NCBI GenBank assembly: GCA_905221095.1 | Contig: CAJNBV010000003.1 | Coordinates: 124,001-188,000 of the forward strand | Length of the DNA stretch: 64,000 nucleotides | Direction: 5' to 3' | Source of the DNA: a bacterium | Lineage (GTDB): Bacteria; Bacillota; Bacilli; Lactobacillales; Streptococcaceae | In this document: positions 41,704 to 51,082 of the stretch, in pieces | How positions within the stretch are numbered: the stretch's first letter is position 1 | Layout: the number at the start of each line of letters is the position of its first letter | The notes under the pieces: model-generated | Seen by the model: the letters and a program-made list of their open reading frames with translations, nothing else | Told to the model about the DNA's origin: nothing | The model's database searches: none | Program-made: the position numbers and the translations under genes

Positions 41704-43014
41704 CTAGTCTACAAATTCAAACTCAAATTTACCAATGCGGACCAAATCACCATCTTTAGCTCCACGCGCACGAAGGGCTTCATCAACCCCCATACCACGT
41801 AATTGGCGGGCAAATTTCATAACTGATTCGTCACGATCAAAGTTGGTCATATTGAAGAGTTTCATGAGTTTTTCACCAGAAAGTACCCATGTCGCATCGT
41901 CATCACGACTAATTTCAAAGGCTTTTTCTTCCTCGTCAAATCCATAGTAAGCTTCTTCTTCCATATCTGACTCGTCGTAGAGCAAGAATTCTGGTGTCTT
42001 GTCTAACAATTCAGCTGTGGCATCCAAGAGCGTTGCCAGACCTTGCTTGGTCAAACCAGAAATCGGGAAGATAGCTGGTAACTCTTCAAATTCATCGTAG
42101 TTTTCAGCCAATTTTTTCTTAAATTCTTCAAGATTTTCCTGACTTTCAGGCATGTCCATCTTATTGGCTACGATAATCTGTGGACGCTCCATGAGGCGAA
42201 GATTGTATGACTCCAGCTCTTTATTAATAGCTAGGTAGTCCTCATAAGGATCACGGCCTTCACTAGCTGACATATCAATGATATGGAGGATGACACGTGT
42301 ACGCTCAATGTGGCGGAGGAACTGGGTTCCCAGACCAACACCTTGACTAGCCCCTTCAATCAAACCAGGTAGATCCGCTACTGCAAAGGATTCACCTGAT
42401 TGGGTACGAACCATACCTAGATTTGGCACAATGGTCGTAAAGTGGTAGGCACCGATTTTAGGTTTAGCTGAGGTGATAACACTTAGAAGTGTTGATTTCC
42501 CTACAGATGGGAATCCTACTAAACCAACATCCGCAAGGATTTTAAGTTCTAACTGTAACTCTCGTTCCTGTCCTGGCTCACCATTTTCAGAGATTTCAGG
42601 TGCAGGATTTTTTGGTGTCGCAAAGCGGATATTTCCACGTCCACCACGACCACCGTGGGCAACGATAAATTCTTGACCGTGTTCAATCAAATCTGTCAAG
42701 ACCTTGCCAGTCTCTGCATCACGAACAGTCGTACCTTGTGGCACTCGAACTCTAAGGTCCTCGGCACCACGACCATGCATCCCTTTGGTCATTCCTTTCT
42801 CACCAGAATCAGCCTTGAAATGGCGATTGTAGCGGAAATCCATGAGGGTACGTAGTCCTTCGTCTACAACGAAGACCACATTGCCTCCACGTCCACCGTC
42901 ACCACCCCAAGGACCGCCATTAGGGACATATTTTTCACGGCGAAAGGCAACCATGCCATCACCACCATTACCAGCCTTGACCTTGATCTTAGCTGTATCT
43001 AAAAACATACTCAT
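41704..43014 (-). CDS. obgE: Obg/CgtA GTPase
   Basis: A 436-residue essential GTPase linked to 50S ribosome assembly and the stress response. The N-terminal glycine-rich Obg fold is clear ([37 protein letters not shown]). The G domain has [12 protein letters not shown] (about 165-176), [10 protein letters not shown] and ANKMDMPE, and a C-terminal OCT domain follows ([30 protein letters not shown]). Full length. It precedes the 54-residue gene. Confidence 0.97.
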   Translation of the reverse strand: MSMFLDTAKIKVKAGNGGDGMVAFRREKYVPNGGPWGGDGGRGGNVVFVVDEGLRTLMDFRYNRHFKADSGEKGMTKGMHGRGAEDLRVRVPQGTTVRDAETGKVLTDLIEHGQEFIVAHGGRGGRGNIRFATPKNPAPEISENGEPGQERELQLELKILADVGLVGFPSVGKSTLLSVITSAKPKIGAYHFTTIVPNLGMVRTQSGESFAVADLPGLIEGASQGVGLGTQFLRHIERTRVILHIIDMSASEGRDPYEDYLAINKELESYNLRLMERPQIIVANKMDMPESQENLEEFKKKLAENYDEFEELPAIFPISGLTKQGLATLLDATAELLDKTPEFLLYDESDMEEEAYYGFDEEEKAFEISRDDDATWVLSGEKLMKLFNMTNFDRDESVMKFARQLRGMGVDEALRARGAKDGDLVRIGKFEFEFVD

Positions 43015-43030
43015 TTTTTCTTCTCACTTT

Positions 43031-43054
43031 AAAAAAGGGCTGGGAAATCCCAGT
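43031..43054 (-). terminator. Terminator upstream of obg
   Basis: CTGGGA/TCCCAG stem followed by CCCTTTTTT on the minus strand, after the 44-residue gene. Confidence 0.7.
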
Positions 43055-43077
43055 CACTAAATTTTCTTGAATCTATT

Positions 43078-43212
43078 TTATAGATTACTGAGGGCACCAA
43101 TTGCAGTTGCAAAAATTCCCAATAAACTTGCTACTAGCATGATAATCACGATAAACAAGGTTATTTTCTCAAACAAGGTTTTCTTACGATTTCCATTATC
43201 TCCAAATGCCAT
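43078..43212 (-). CDS. DUF4044 small membrane protein
   Basis: A 44-residue protein: a short basic N-terminus (MAFGDNGNRKKTLFEKITL) and one transmembrane helix (FIVIIMLVASLLGIFATAIGAL). Size and sequence match the DUF4044 family of Firmicutes, whose function is unknown. AAGGAG lies 8 bases upstream. It lies between obg and the PspC-type gene with its own terminator. Confidence 0.8.
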   Translation of the reverse strand: MAFGDNGNRKKTLFEKITLFIVIIMLVASLLGIFATAIGALSNL

Positions 43213-43270
43213 TTTTCTCTCCTTCGTTACATTCTATTTTCTATTATCTTAGCATGAATTGAGCTAGTTT

Positions 43271-43462
43271 TCAATAGTCAGTTGCTACAGGGGCGATAAT
43301 CCATAAAATGATATAAGCTACAATTCCTGCTCCGTAACAGCAAGCAAGGACACCCCAAATGACTCGAACGATAGTTGGATCCATATCCAGATAATGGGCC
43401 ACTCCAGCACAAACACCCGCAATCTTTTTATCACGACCGCTTCTCATCAATTGTTTTTTCAT
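43271..43462 (-). CDS. PspC-domain membrane protein
   Basis: A 63-residue protein consisting of a PspC domain: LMRSGRDKKIAGVCAGVAHYLDMDPTIVRVIW then one hydrophobic segment GVLACCYGAGIVAYIILWIIAP. Proteins of this kind sit in the membrane and often belong to envelope-stress (LiaFSR-like or phage-shock) responses. It lies 14 bases after the glycosyltransferase stop and is probably in that operon, which fits an envelope role. Confidence 0.85.
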   Translation of the reverse strand: MKKQLMRSGRDKKIAGVCAGVAHYLDMDPTIVRVIWGVLACCYGAGIVAYIILWIIAPVATDY

Positions 43463-43476
43463 AACTGTTCCTCTTT

Positions 43477-44802
43477 CTATTCTTCATGGTCTTTCCAATA
43501 ATCTCTTATGCTGATTAACTGTGTTTTTGAAGCCTTCAGCATGCGTCTAGAGCCTTTTACGGGTACAGCAACCACCTGTTGTGGTAAATACAAAACTGTC
43601 TTAAAAATACGCTGACTGACCGTATCATCTTTTGCTAAATCTTTCTGGAAGTTATTTGAAATAATGGCATCCAGATAAAACTCATGCACTCGTTTCCCAA
43701 AGTTTTCAGCTGAAATCTCGTACAACTTCTCTGATAAAGTATGCTCATTCATATCCGGTGTAGCAATCAGGGCTTCCAGAATAGCGCCAGCCAAGTCATA
43801 TTCTCCATAGTACAAGGTTCCAAACATTTTATCACTGATAAGATTGTCCAGATAAGGATTTCCATGAGCAATGACAGGCGTTCCACTAGCCAAGCTTTCC
43901 AAGTAGGTCAAGCCTTGGGTTTCACTTGTCGATGCCGAGACGAAGAAATCTGCTGCCTTATAATAAAGAGCCGTCTCACTAGGAGCAATCATACCTGTAA
44001 AGATGACGGAGTCTTGAATCTCTAGTTTTTTGGCTTGCTCTTTGAGGTCATCCAGATAAGGACCGTCCCCAGCTACCACCAGTTTTACCTTGTCTTCTTC
44101 TTTCAGAACTTCTGCAAAGGCTGCTAGTACTGCTTGAATATTTTTTTCATAGGAAATTCTGGAAAGACTAAGCAACATCTTTTCATCATCTTGAATCCCT
44201 AGTTTACTACGCAGTTCTTTCAAATTTTCCTGCTTGATTTCCGGACGCTCAAACTTAGCTAATTCAATCCCAGTTGGAATGACCCGTTTTTCCACCTTAA
44301 CCTTATAGTCAGATAGCAAGTCACGGACAATCTCACTCGGGCAAATAACCCCATCCACATCATGCAAGAAACCTCTAACTAGGTACTTGACCATACTCGG
44401 ACGAATCAACATCCCCTTAGCAATATAATGCACGTAGTCTTCATACTGGGTGTGATAGGTATGGATAACTGGAATCTTCAATTCACGCGCAATCCAAATC
44501 CCCAACAAGCCAAGAGAAAATTCTGTCTGAGTATGGATAATATCTAACTGATACTGTTTAGCAATTTCAAGTGCCTTGCTGAAACCTCGGTAGGCAAAGC
44601 GGCGATCTTTAAATGCAAAGAAGGGAACACTTGGAATGCGGATAATTTGCCAATCTTCATAACGATTGACATCCTTATCTGTCGTCGTAAAGATAAAAAC
44701 AGCGTGCCCTTGCTTTTCAAGTTCTGTTTTCAAGGTTCGAATACTGGTCGCAACACCTGAAACCTGAGGAAAATAGGTATCTGTAAATAAACCAATTCGC
44801 AT
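43477..44802 (-). CDS. GT4 glycosyltransferase, probable 1,2-diacylglycerol 3-glucosyltransferase
   Basis: A 441-residue GT-B enzyme. N-terminal MRIGLFTDTYFPQVSGVATSIRTL is typical of processive GT4 enzymes; the donor-binding half contains VVAGDGPYLDDL and the Glu motif FVSASTSETQGLTYLESLASGTPVIA. Basic/amphipathic segments at the C-terminus (VAVPVKGSRRMLKASKTQ) would allow membrane binding. In pneumococcus the equivalent gene next to cpoA makes monoglucosyl-diacylglycerol from UDP-glucose; I assign it from sequence type and neighbour. It follows cpoA by 15 bases, so both glycolipid steps share an operon. Confidence 0.85.
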   Translation of the reverse strand: MRIGLFTDTYFPQVSGVATSIRTLKTELEKQGHAVFIFTTTDKDVNRYEDWQIIRIPSVPFFAFKDRRFAYRGFSKALEIAKQYQLDIIHTQTEFSLGLLGIWIARELKIPVIHTYHTQYEDYVHYIAKGMLIRPSMVKYLVRGFLHDVDGVICPSEIVRDLLSDYKVKVEKRVIPTGIELAKFERPEIKQENLKELRSKLGIQDDEKMLLSLSRISYEKNIQAVLAAFAEVLKEEDKVKLVVAGDGPYLDDLKEQAKKLEIQDSVIFTGMIAPSETALYYKAADFFVSASTSETQGLTYLESLASGTPVIAHGNPYLDNLISDKMFGTLYYGEYDLAGAILEALIATPDMNEHTLSEKLYEISAENFGKRVHEFYLDAIISNNFQKDLAKDDTVSQRIFKTVLYLPQQVVAVPVKGSRRMLKASKTQLISIRDYWKDHEE

Positions 44803-44817
44803 AGATTACCTCACTTT

Positions 44818-45861
44818 TTACTTTCTCCCTATAGCGGCTTGTTTCTCATAAAAGTCCAACCAGATTTGTAACAGATGCTCTTCGGAATACTCTCTAGAAA
44901 TATTCTTAGCCTTTTCTTTGAGATCTTTTAAGGCAGCAGGATTTGCTTGATATTCCAAAATAGCTTCTTTCATCTCTTCTCTATCTGCTGTCGCCCGATA
45001 ATTTCCATCCAAAATCACCTTATAAAGATCCAAATCACGCAACATAATAGGAGCTTCACAACTAGCAGCCTCTAAAATAGTCATAGGGAAAAGCTCATTG
45101 TAACTAGGCAACAAGAAAAGGTCCGCTAGGGCATACAACTCGCGCATCCGCTCTGGCGACACGATACCTGGAAAAATCAAGTTTTTAGGGGGATTTTCCA
45201 TTATTTTCTTGTAGCGTTCATAGCCATCTGTCATGCCACCAAAAGAGAAACCACCCGCCCAGATAAAGCTAATCTGAGGTAATTCCTCAGCCAGACGGAT
45301 AAAGTCATCAATCCCTTTGCGTTTCTGAACTTGCCCAGCACCTACTACGATAAACTGATTGTCACTAAGACCTAGCTCTGTTCGTAGTCTCGCTACCTCT
45401 TCTTGTGGAAGGGGATGCCATTTTTCCTTATTGACAAAGTTAGGAATATAGGTCACTTTTTCACGTGGGATACCAGCTGCCACCAAATCCTCAATAAACA
45501 TAGGATTGACCACAACCAAGTGCTCCATCCGGTTGTAAAAAGAAAATACATAGCGTTTGACAATTTCCTTTAAGAAAAATGGAATTTTCAAACTCCCCTC
45601 AAGTGTATCAGGCAAGAAATGCACATAGCCAATTTTTCTCCCTGAGCGTTTCTTTTGGAAGGTTGATAAATAATAGGGGAAATCAATCGTATGAAAGTGA
45701 GTCACATCTGCCTCAATTGGTAGATTCTCTGTAACAATCAATTGGTCTTTGGCATCACGATGAAGAAGACGAACTAATTCACGGTAGGCACCTGAAACTC
45801 CTTGTCCTGCTACTTTCTCACTTGAACTCAACATATTGATGCGTAATTTCTTTTTTTCCAT
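44818..45861 (-). CDS. cpoA: GT4 glycosyltransferase CpoA (galactosyl-glucosyl-diacylglycerol synthesis)
   Basis: A 347-residue GT-B glycosyltransferase almost identical in feel to pneumococcal CpoA, which adds a second hexose to glucosyl-diacylglycerol. This is the lipid anchor step for lipoteichoic acid, and mutations there change beta-lactam susceptibility. Motifs are VGAGQVQKRKGIDDFIRLAE and the donor-site FLLPSYNELFPMTILEAASCEAPI. The frame opens 33 codons earlier, but that stretch lies upstream of the promoter. The ATG at 45861 has no ribosome site and sits only 7 bases from the -10 hexamer. Confidence 0.9.
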   Translation of the reverse strand: MEKKKLRINMLSSSEKVAGQGVSGAYRELVRLLHRDAKDQLIVTENLPIEADVTHFHTIDFPYYLSTFQKKRSGRKIGYVHFLPDTLEGSLKIPFFLKEIVKRYVFSFYNRMEHLVVVNPMFIEDLVAAGIPREKVTYIPNFVNKEKWHPLPQEEVARLRTELGLSDNQFIVVGAGQVQKRKGIDDFIRLAEELPQISFIWAGGFSFGGMTDGYERYKKIMENPPKNLIFPGIVSPERMRELYALADLFLLPSYNELFPMTILEAASCEAPIMLRDLDLYKVILDGNYRATADREEMKEAILEYQANPAALKDLKEKAKNISREYSEEHLLQIWLDFYEKQAAIGRK

Positions 45862-45868
45862 AACTACT

Positions 45869-45877
45869 ATTATATCA
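45869..45877 (-). promoter_or_regulatory. cpoA promoter (extended -10), near-leaderless
   Basis: TGATATAAT on the minus strand. The -10 hexamer (45869-45874) ends 7 bases before the cpoA ATG, so the transcript should begin at or within a base or two of the start codon. Confidence 0.6.
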
Positions 45878-45976
45878 TTTTCTTTGAATAAAATCAGCAA
45901 AAGAAAGGAGAGACTAGAGGAAAAGAGGGGAAATTTCCTCTCTTTCCAATGGTCTCTCACATGCTTTTATATGTTT

Positions 45977-46081
45977 ATACTCAATGAAAATCAAAGAGCA
46001 AACTAGGAAGCTAGCCGCAGGCTGTACTTGAGTACGGCAAGGTGAAGCTGACGTGGTTTGAATTTGATTTTCGAAGAGTAT
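45977..46081 (-). repeat. BOX element (boxA-boxC form), copy 4, inverted
   Basis: 105 bp, the reverse orientation of copies 1 and 2, without boxB. It lies between cpoA and the DUF59 gene, and its last base is also the last base of the DUF59 stop codon. Confidence 0.85.
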
Positions 46082-46410
46082 TACTTAATGCCTAGGGCAA
46101 TGCGTGCATAGCGACTCATTTTTTCAACTGTCCAAGCCGGATACCAAACCAATTTAACCTCAGTATCAGTCACTTCTGGGACCTCTGTCATGGCATCATA
46201 AATCTGGTCTGTCAAAAGGTCTGCTAGGGGACACCCCATAGTTGTCAAAGTCATATCAATCTCTGTTTGCCCTGTATCACCGTCAAAACGAATCTCATAA
46301 ATCAAACCAAGATTGACAATATCGATTCCCAACTCAGGGTCGATGACTTCTTCCAAGGCTGTTAAAATGCGTGTTTTAATGTTTTCGATTTGCTCTTCTG
46401 TATAAGCCAT
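46081..46410 (-). CDS. DUF59/MIP18-family iron-sulfur cluster assembly factor
   Basis: A 109-residue protein of the metal-sulfur cluster assembly (PaaD/SufT/MIP18) family: ALEEVIDPELGIDIVNLGLIYEI (about 16-38) and DMTLTTMGCPLADLLTDQIYDAM with the conserved Cys. Family members help mature Fe-S proteins. The frame opens 11 codons earlier inside rpoD; GAGG ahead of ATG 46410 and the usual start MAYTEEQIENIK decide. It follows rpoD by 13 bases. Confidence 0.88.
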   Translation of the reverse strand: MAYTEEQIENIKTRILTALEEVIDPELGIDIVNLGLIYEIRFDGDTGQTEIDMTLTTMGCPLADLLTDQIYDAMTEVPEVTDTEVKLVWYPAWTVEKMSRYARIALGIK

Positions 46411-46423
46411 ATTTTCCTCACTC

Positions 46424-47533
46424 TTAGTCTTCAATAAAATCACGAAGCGGTTTGCTGCGACTTGGTTGACGTAGTTTTCTCAAAGCTTTAGCCTCAATCT
46501 GACGGATACGCTCACGAGTCACGTTAAAGACTTTACCAACATCTTCAAGGGTGCGCATTTTACCATCATCTAGTCCGAAGCGCAAGCGTAGAACATTTTC
46601 TTCACGGTCTGTAAGAGTATCCAAGACTTCATCCAATTGCTCACGCAAGACGATACGAGTCGTATAATCCACTGGATTTTCAATCACTTCATCTTCGATA
46701 AAGTCCCCAAGATGGCTATCGTCCTCTTCACCGATAGGAGTTTCAAGAGATACTGGTTCTTGAGCAATCTTCAAGATTTCACGCACCTTGTCAGGAGTCA
46801 TATCCATACGTTCAGCGATTTGTTCTGGCGTTGGATCTTGTCCCAATTCTTGAAGGAGATTACGCTGTTCACGAACCAATTTATTGATGGTTTCAACCAT
46901 GTGAACAGGGATACGGATGGTACGAGCTTGGTCCGCAATAGCACGAGTGATGGCCTGACGAATCCACCAAGTTGCGTAAGTTGAGAACTTAAATCCTTTA
47001 GAATAGTCAAACTTGTCAACCGCCTTCATCAAGCCCATGTTCCCTTCTTGAATCAAGTCAAGGAACTGCATACCACGGCCGACATAACGCTTGGCAATAG
47101 AAACAACCAAACGAAGGTTGGCTTCCGCAAGACGTTGTTTTGCTTCGATATCGCCAGCTTCAACAGCTAGTGCCAATTCTTTTTCCTCTTCATTGGTCAA
47201 GAGAGGAACGACCCCGATTTCTTTCAAGTACATACGGACAGGGTCATTGACCTTAGCAGAAGTTGAACCAATCAAATCCTCATCACTGAGTTCTGGTTCT
47301 TCTTCATTGCTAAGAACACGTGCACTTGGGTTTCCTTCGTTATCTGTAATTGAAATTCCTGCATCCTGAATTCGTTGCAAAAGGTCTTCAATCCCATCAG
47401 CATCCAAGGTAAAAGGAACAACTAGACTGGCATTGATTTCATCGTCTGTTGCTGTCCCTTTTTGTTTATGATTACGGATAAATTCTGCTACTTGTACGTC
47501 AAATGTTGTTACTTCTTTTTGTTTTGTTGCCAT
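46424..47533 (-). CDS. rpoD: Primary sigma factor (SigA/RpoD)
   Basis: A 369-residue housekeeping sigma factor. Region 1.2 onward is present: [21 protein letters not shown] (about 96-116), region 2 ([54 protein letters not shown]), region 3, and region 4.2 ([25 protein letters not shown]), which read the -10 and -35 elements described in this window. It follows dnaG by 2 bases in the classical macromolecular synthesis operon, here without rpsU. Confidence 0.97.
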   Translation of the reverse strand: MATKQKEVTTFDVQVAEFIRNHKQKGTATDDEINASLVVPFTLDADGIEDLLQRIQDAGISITDNEGNPSARVLSNEEEPELSDEDLIGSTSAKVNDPVRMYLKEIGVVPLLTNEEEKELALAVEAGDIEAKQRLAEANLRLVVSIAKRYVGRGMQFLDLIQEGNMGLMKAVDKFDYSKGFKFSTYATWWIRQAITRAIADQARTIRIPVHMVETINKLVREQRNLLQELGQDPTPEQIAERMDMTPDKVREILKIAQEPVSLETPIGEEDDSHLGDFIEDEVIENPVDYTTRIVLREQLDEVLDTLTDREENVLRLRFGLDDGKMRTLEDVGKVFNVTRERIRQIEAKALRKLRQPSRSKPLRDFIED

Positions 47534-47535
47534 TA

Positions 47536-49296
47536 TTACTCCATTCTTCTCTTTTGGGAAATTAATCGTTCCAATTCTTCTAGGGCTGTGTCGGTATCTC
47601 CTACATGGCTAGCTTCCTGCACCTTCTTTTTGATTCTCATATTGTCCTGATTCAAGAGAGCCTTGTTTCGAGTCATCTCTACTTCACTTAATTCCTGCGG
47701 TGACATCTCAGCAGGTAAATCCTGAGCTAAGACTTGGTACCAAGCTCTTTCAACTTCCTCTGTCTGTTCTGCTAAGACTTCTGAAGGAAGATTGCCATAC
47801 TGGCCAAGTAAGTCATATAAAACCTGAAATTCAGGTGTGTCAAATGCAAAATCTTCTCGCAAACGGTAATCGTTCAAAATAAGGGGAGATTCCATCATTC
47901 GATAAAGTAGATGAGCTTCTGCCCTCATAATAGCTGATAACTGTTTGGTGACAGGCATAGTGATTGGCGTCGGTCTGGAAATTCCTTCCATGCGATTCTG
48001 CCTTTGTGCCTGACGGCTCTCATTAACAATCTGCTCAATCTGGGCATAATCAAAGGACGCCAAACTGTCAGCTAAAATATGAATATAGCTGTTTTGAGCA
48101 GTGATAGACTTTTCTTGAACAATCAAGGGAGCTATTTTTTCAATAAACTCAATCTGAGCTTGCAGATTTTCACTATTTTCAGGCTTGTACTGGTGAATGT
48201 AAAACTCAATCGGACTAATACGAGTTTTCGTTAATAGATAGGCCAAGTCTTCTGGTCCATTTTTTTGTAGATACTCATCTGGATCTAAGTTATCAGGCAT
48301 ACTAACGATTTGCACAGGCATATCGCCAATTTCATCCAAGGCTTTCAATGTCGCTGTTTGCCCAGCCTTATCGCCATCATAAACCAGAACCAACTTCTTG
48401 GTTAACCTTTTCAGATGCTCAACATGCTCACGACTCAAGGCCGTTCCCATAGACGCCACAGCATTTTCGATTCCAGCCCGATAGGCTGCAATGACATCCA
48501 TGAACCCTTCCATGAGGTAAATCTCACTGGCTTTACCAGAAGATTTTTTTGCCCTATCCATATGATATAATTCGTAACTTTTGTTAAAAATTGCAGTCGA
48601 TCGGCTATTTTTATACTTAGAAGTTTGTGAATCCGTTTTCTGCCAGATACGACCTGAGAAGGCAATGACCTTTCCCTGGTCATTTGTCAAGGGAAACATG
48701 ATGCGATTGTGAAAGGTGTCTACAAATTGATTGGCATCCGAGAGATAAAACAGTCCTGAATCTAGGAAATCCTCATCACGATACTGACCAGACAAACGTT
48801 GATAGAGATAGTTTCGTTCCGGTGGTGCCAAACCAATCCGAAAATGCTTGAGCACTTCATCTGTCAAACCACGCTGATAGAGGTAGTTTCTGGCCTCTTC
48901 CCCCATAGTCGTTGTCATGAGAATAGCATGATAAAATTTGGCAGCATCTTCGTGCATATCATAAAGAGCTTGGTGGGGCGAAGCTGGCTTCTGCTCACTA
49001 TAAAGCGGTTTTTCCACCTCTATCCCAACACGCTGACCTAAGATTTGGACAGCCTCCATAAAGGGAACCCCTTGGTACTCCTCGATGAACTTAAAGACAT
49101 CACCTGAGCGACCACAACCAAAACAGTGATAAAACTGCTTGTCCTCGACAACATTGAAAGAAGGTGTTTTTTCACCATGAAAAGGACAGAGCCCTAGATA
49201 GTTCCGTCCTGCCTTTTGTAAAGAAATCACATCTCCTATGACTTCCACAATGTTGGCATTGTTTTTGATTTCTTCAATGACTTGTTTGTCAACCAT
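47536..49296 (-). CDS. dnaG: DNA primase
   Basis: A 586-residue primase making RNA primers for replication. It has an N-terminal CHC2 zinc finger ([11 protein letters not shown]...HCFGCG, about 38-62), the catalytic TOPRIM domain ([27 protein letters not shown]) and a C-terminal DnaB-interaction domain. The frame opens five codons earlier; GGAGG is spaced for ATG 49296, which gives the usual [11 protein letters not shown] start. First gene of the dnaG-rpoD-DUF59 operon. Confidence 0.96.
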   Translation of the reverse strand: MVDKQVIEEIKNNANIVEVIGDVISLQKAGRNYLGLCPFHGEKTPSFNVVEDKQFYHCFGCGRSGDVFKFIEEYQGVPFMEAVQILGQRVGIEVEKPLYSEQKPASPHQALYDMHEDAAKFYHAILMTTTMGEEARNYLYQRGLTDEVLKHFRIGLAPPERNYLYQRLSGQYRDEDFLDSGLFYLSDANQFVDTFHNRIMFPLTNDQGKVIAFSGRIWQKTDSQTSKYKNSRSTAIFNKSYELYHMDRAKKSSGKASEIYLMEGFMDVIAAYRAGIENAVASMGTALSREHVEHLKRLTKKLVLVYDGDKAGQTATLKALDEIGDMPVQIVSMPDNLDPDEYLQKNGPEDLAYLLTKTRISPIEFYIHQYKPENSENLQAQIEFIEKIAPLIVQEKSITAQNSYIHILADSLASFDYAQIEQIVNESRQAQRQNRMEGISRPTPITMPVTKQLSAIMRAEAHLLYRMMESPLILNDYRLREDFAFDTPEFQVLYDLLGQYGNLPSEVLAEQTEEVERAWYQVLAQDLPAEMSPQELSEVEMTRNKALLNQDNMRIKKKVQEASHVGDTDTALEELERLISQKRRME

Positions 49297-49333
49297 ACAC
49301 AATACCTCCATGTTATCATAGTTTACTTTATAT

Positions 49334-49362
49334 AGTATACTTTATTTCAGAAAAAAAGTAAA
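49334..49362 (-). promoter_or_regulatory. dnaG-rpoD promoter
   Basis: On the minus strand TTTACT (49357-49362), a 17-bp spacer and TATACT (49334-49339), about 38 bases before dnaG. TTTACTTT and AAAGTAAA form an inverted repeat around it. Confidence 0.75.
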
Positions 49363-49385
49363 CCATTTCACTCATTTTCCCTACT

Positions 49386-50144
49386 TTATTCAAAGAGTTG
49401 ATAATAATCAGAGATTTTCATTTTTGCTTTTTCTTCTTGGTTCAAATCTTGGATAATGCGTCCTTCTTTCATGACAATCAAACGATTGCCATATTTGAGA
49501 GCATCTTCCATATGGTGGGTAATCATAAGTGCTGTCAACTGATCTTTCTTGACAAATTCATCTGTCAATTCCATCAAGGCCACACTGGTCTTTGGATCCA
49601 GGGCTGCAGTATGCTCATCTAGCAAGAGTAATTCAGGACGCTTCAAGGTTGCCATCAAGAGGCTCAAGGCTTGTCTTTGTCCACCTGATAAGAACTCAAT
49701 CGGTGTATTCAAGTGTTTCTCAAGACCATTTCCTACTTTTTCAATAGTCGTCTGAAACTCATCCTTATAGCTAGCCAAACGTCTTGGTAACAATCCACGC
49801 TTTTCACCACGGAACTTGGCAATCAAAAGATTTTCAGCCACTGTCATACGAGGAGCTGTTCCCATCTTGGGATCTTGGAAAACACGAGAAAGATACTTAG
49901 CACGCTTCTCGGGTGAAAATTTGGTAACATCTTCACCTAAAATACGGATGGTTCCACTGGTTAGTGATAAGGTTCCCGCAATAGTGTTAAAGAGAGTTGA
50001 TTTACCAGCACCATTTCCACCCAAAATCGTGATAAAGTCCTGTTCAAAAATTTCTAAGGAAACATCATTTAAAATAATCTTTTCTTCATCAAAGCCATTT
50101 TTAACGACTTTGGTTGCATTTTTTAATTCTACAATTGCTGTCAT
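49386..50144 (-). CDS. ABC transporter ATP-binding protein (probable tryptophan/aromatic uptake)
   Basis: A 252-residue ATPase energising import by the two proteins encoded just upstream. Walker A ILGGNGAGKSTLFN (about 38-51), signature FLSGGQRQALSLL (about 149-161), Walker B ELLLLDEHTAALDP (about 170-183) and the switch His in MITHHMED. It overlaps the permease gene by 4 bases (ATGA). The T-box controlling the operon suggests the substrate is tryptophan or a precursor. Confidence 0.88.
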   Translation of the reverse strand: MTAIVELKNATKVVKNGFDEEKIILNDVSLEIFEQDFITILGGNGAGKSTLFNTIAGTLSLTSGTIRILGEDVTKFSPEKRAKYLSRVFQDPKMGTAPRMTVAENLLIAKFRGEKRGLLPRRLASYKDEFQTTIEKVGNGLEKHLNTPIEFLSGGQRQALSLLMATLKRPELLLLDEHTAALDPKTSVALMELTDEFVKKDQLTALMITHHMEDALKYGNRLIVMKEGRIIQDLNQEEKAKMKISDYYQLFE

Positions 50145-51007
50145 TTACTTAACTTGGCTCCTTTCAAGATGGTTTGCTTAAATGTTGGAATCATGAGGCA
50201 GACTGCTAAAATCACGGCACTGTATAGACGAAGGTAACTTGTGTTAAATCCAAGCGCAATAACTGCCCATACTAAGAATTGATAGGCGATAGAACCTACA
50301 ACGATTGTAACCAAACGCTCTGCCAAGCTCAAACTCTTGAAGATAACTTCTCCAATAATCAAACTTGCAAGCCCCACAACGATGACACCAATTCCTCGAG
50401 AAACATCAGCATAGCCTTCTTGCTGGGCAATGAGGGCACCTGCAAGGGCAATCACCCCATTTGATAAGACCAAGCCCATGAGCTCCATGCGTCCAGTATG
50501 AATCCCGAAACTTCTAGCCATATCAGGATTGTCACCTGTAGCAATATAGGCTTGTCCAAGTTTAGTGTCCAAGAAAAAGAGCATGAGAGCAATGACAAGA
50601 CTGACAAAGATAAGACCTGTCAAGAGTTGGTTCAAGTCTGAATCAAAAGGTAAGACATCCTGAATTTGCTTAGTTCCAAGCAAGCCTAAATTGGCACGTC
50701 CCATAATCAAGAGCATGATAGAGTGACAAGATGTCATCACCAAAATTCCTGAGAGCAAGGTTGGAATCTTCCCTTTTGTATAAAGAAGGCCTGCTGCCAT
50801 TCCAGCCAAACAACCTGCTCCTACGGCAACAAGTGTCGCTAAAAAGGGATTTACACCTTTGGTTATCAGAGTGACAGCAACAGCTCCCCCAAGAGGGAAG
50901 GAACCTTCTGTCGTCATATCTGGAAAGTTTAAAATCCTAAATGTCATAAAGATTCCCAGACCTAGAATGGCCCAGACAAATCCTTGAGAAATAATAGATA
51001 ATATCAT
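50141..51007 (-). CDS. ABC transporter permease (probable tryptophan/aromatic uptake)
   Basis: A 288-residue membrane permease of the branched-chain-like type, with about eight hydrophobic segments (ILSIISQGFVWAILGLGIFMTF, VNPFLATLVAVGAGCLAGMAAGLL, LSLAERLVTIVVGSIAYQFLVW). The frame extends to an ATG at 51076, but that stretch encodes a strong hairpin and T-run rather than protein. The Met at 51007 begins the first membrane helix, with AAAGG upstream, so I use it. Between the substrate-binding protein gene and the ATPase gene. Confidence 0.85.
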   Translation of the reverse strand: MILSIISQGFVWAILGLGIFMTFRILNFPDMTTEGSFPLGGAVAVTLITKGVNPFLATLVAVGAGCLAGMAAGLLYTKGKIPTLLSGILVMTSCHSIMLLIMGRANLGLLGTKQIQDVLPFDSDLNQLLTGLIFVSLVIALMLFFLDTKLGQAYIATGDNPDMARSFGIHTGRMELMGLVLSNGVIALAGALIAQQEGYADVSRGIGVIVVGLASLIIGEVIFKSLSLAERLVTIVVGSIAYQFLVWAVIALGFNTSYLRLYSAVILAVCLMIPTFKQTILKGAKLSK

Positions 51008-51042
51008 CTGTTTATTAACCTTTTCTATATGATTTTTATTGT

Positions 51043-51075
51043 AAAAAATTGGAGGAGATGTCCCCAACTCCTCCA
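51043..51075 (-). terminator. Partial terminator between binding-protein and permease genes
   Basis: TGGAGGAG pairs with CTCCTCCA around a 10-base loop; ATTTTTT follows on the minus strand. It starts 8 bases after the binding-protein stop. It would let binding protein be made in excess over the membrane parts. Confidence 0.7.
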
Positions 51076-51082
51076 TTACAGA

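Noticed and set aside
45862..45960. A longer cpoA with 33 extra residues
   Set aside because: The extra stretch lies upstream of the -10 element and is not part of the predicted transcript.
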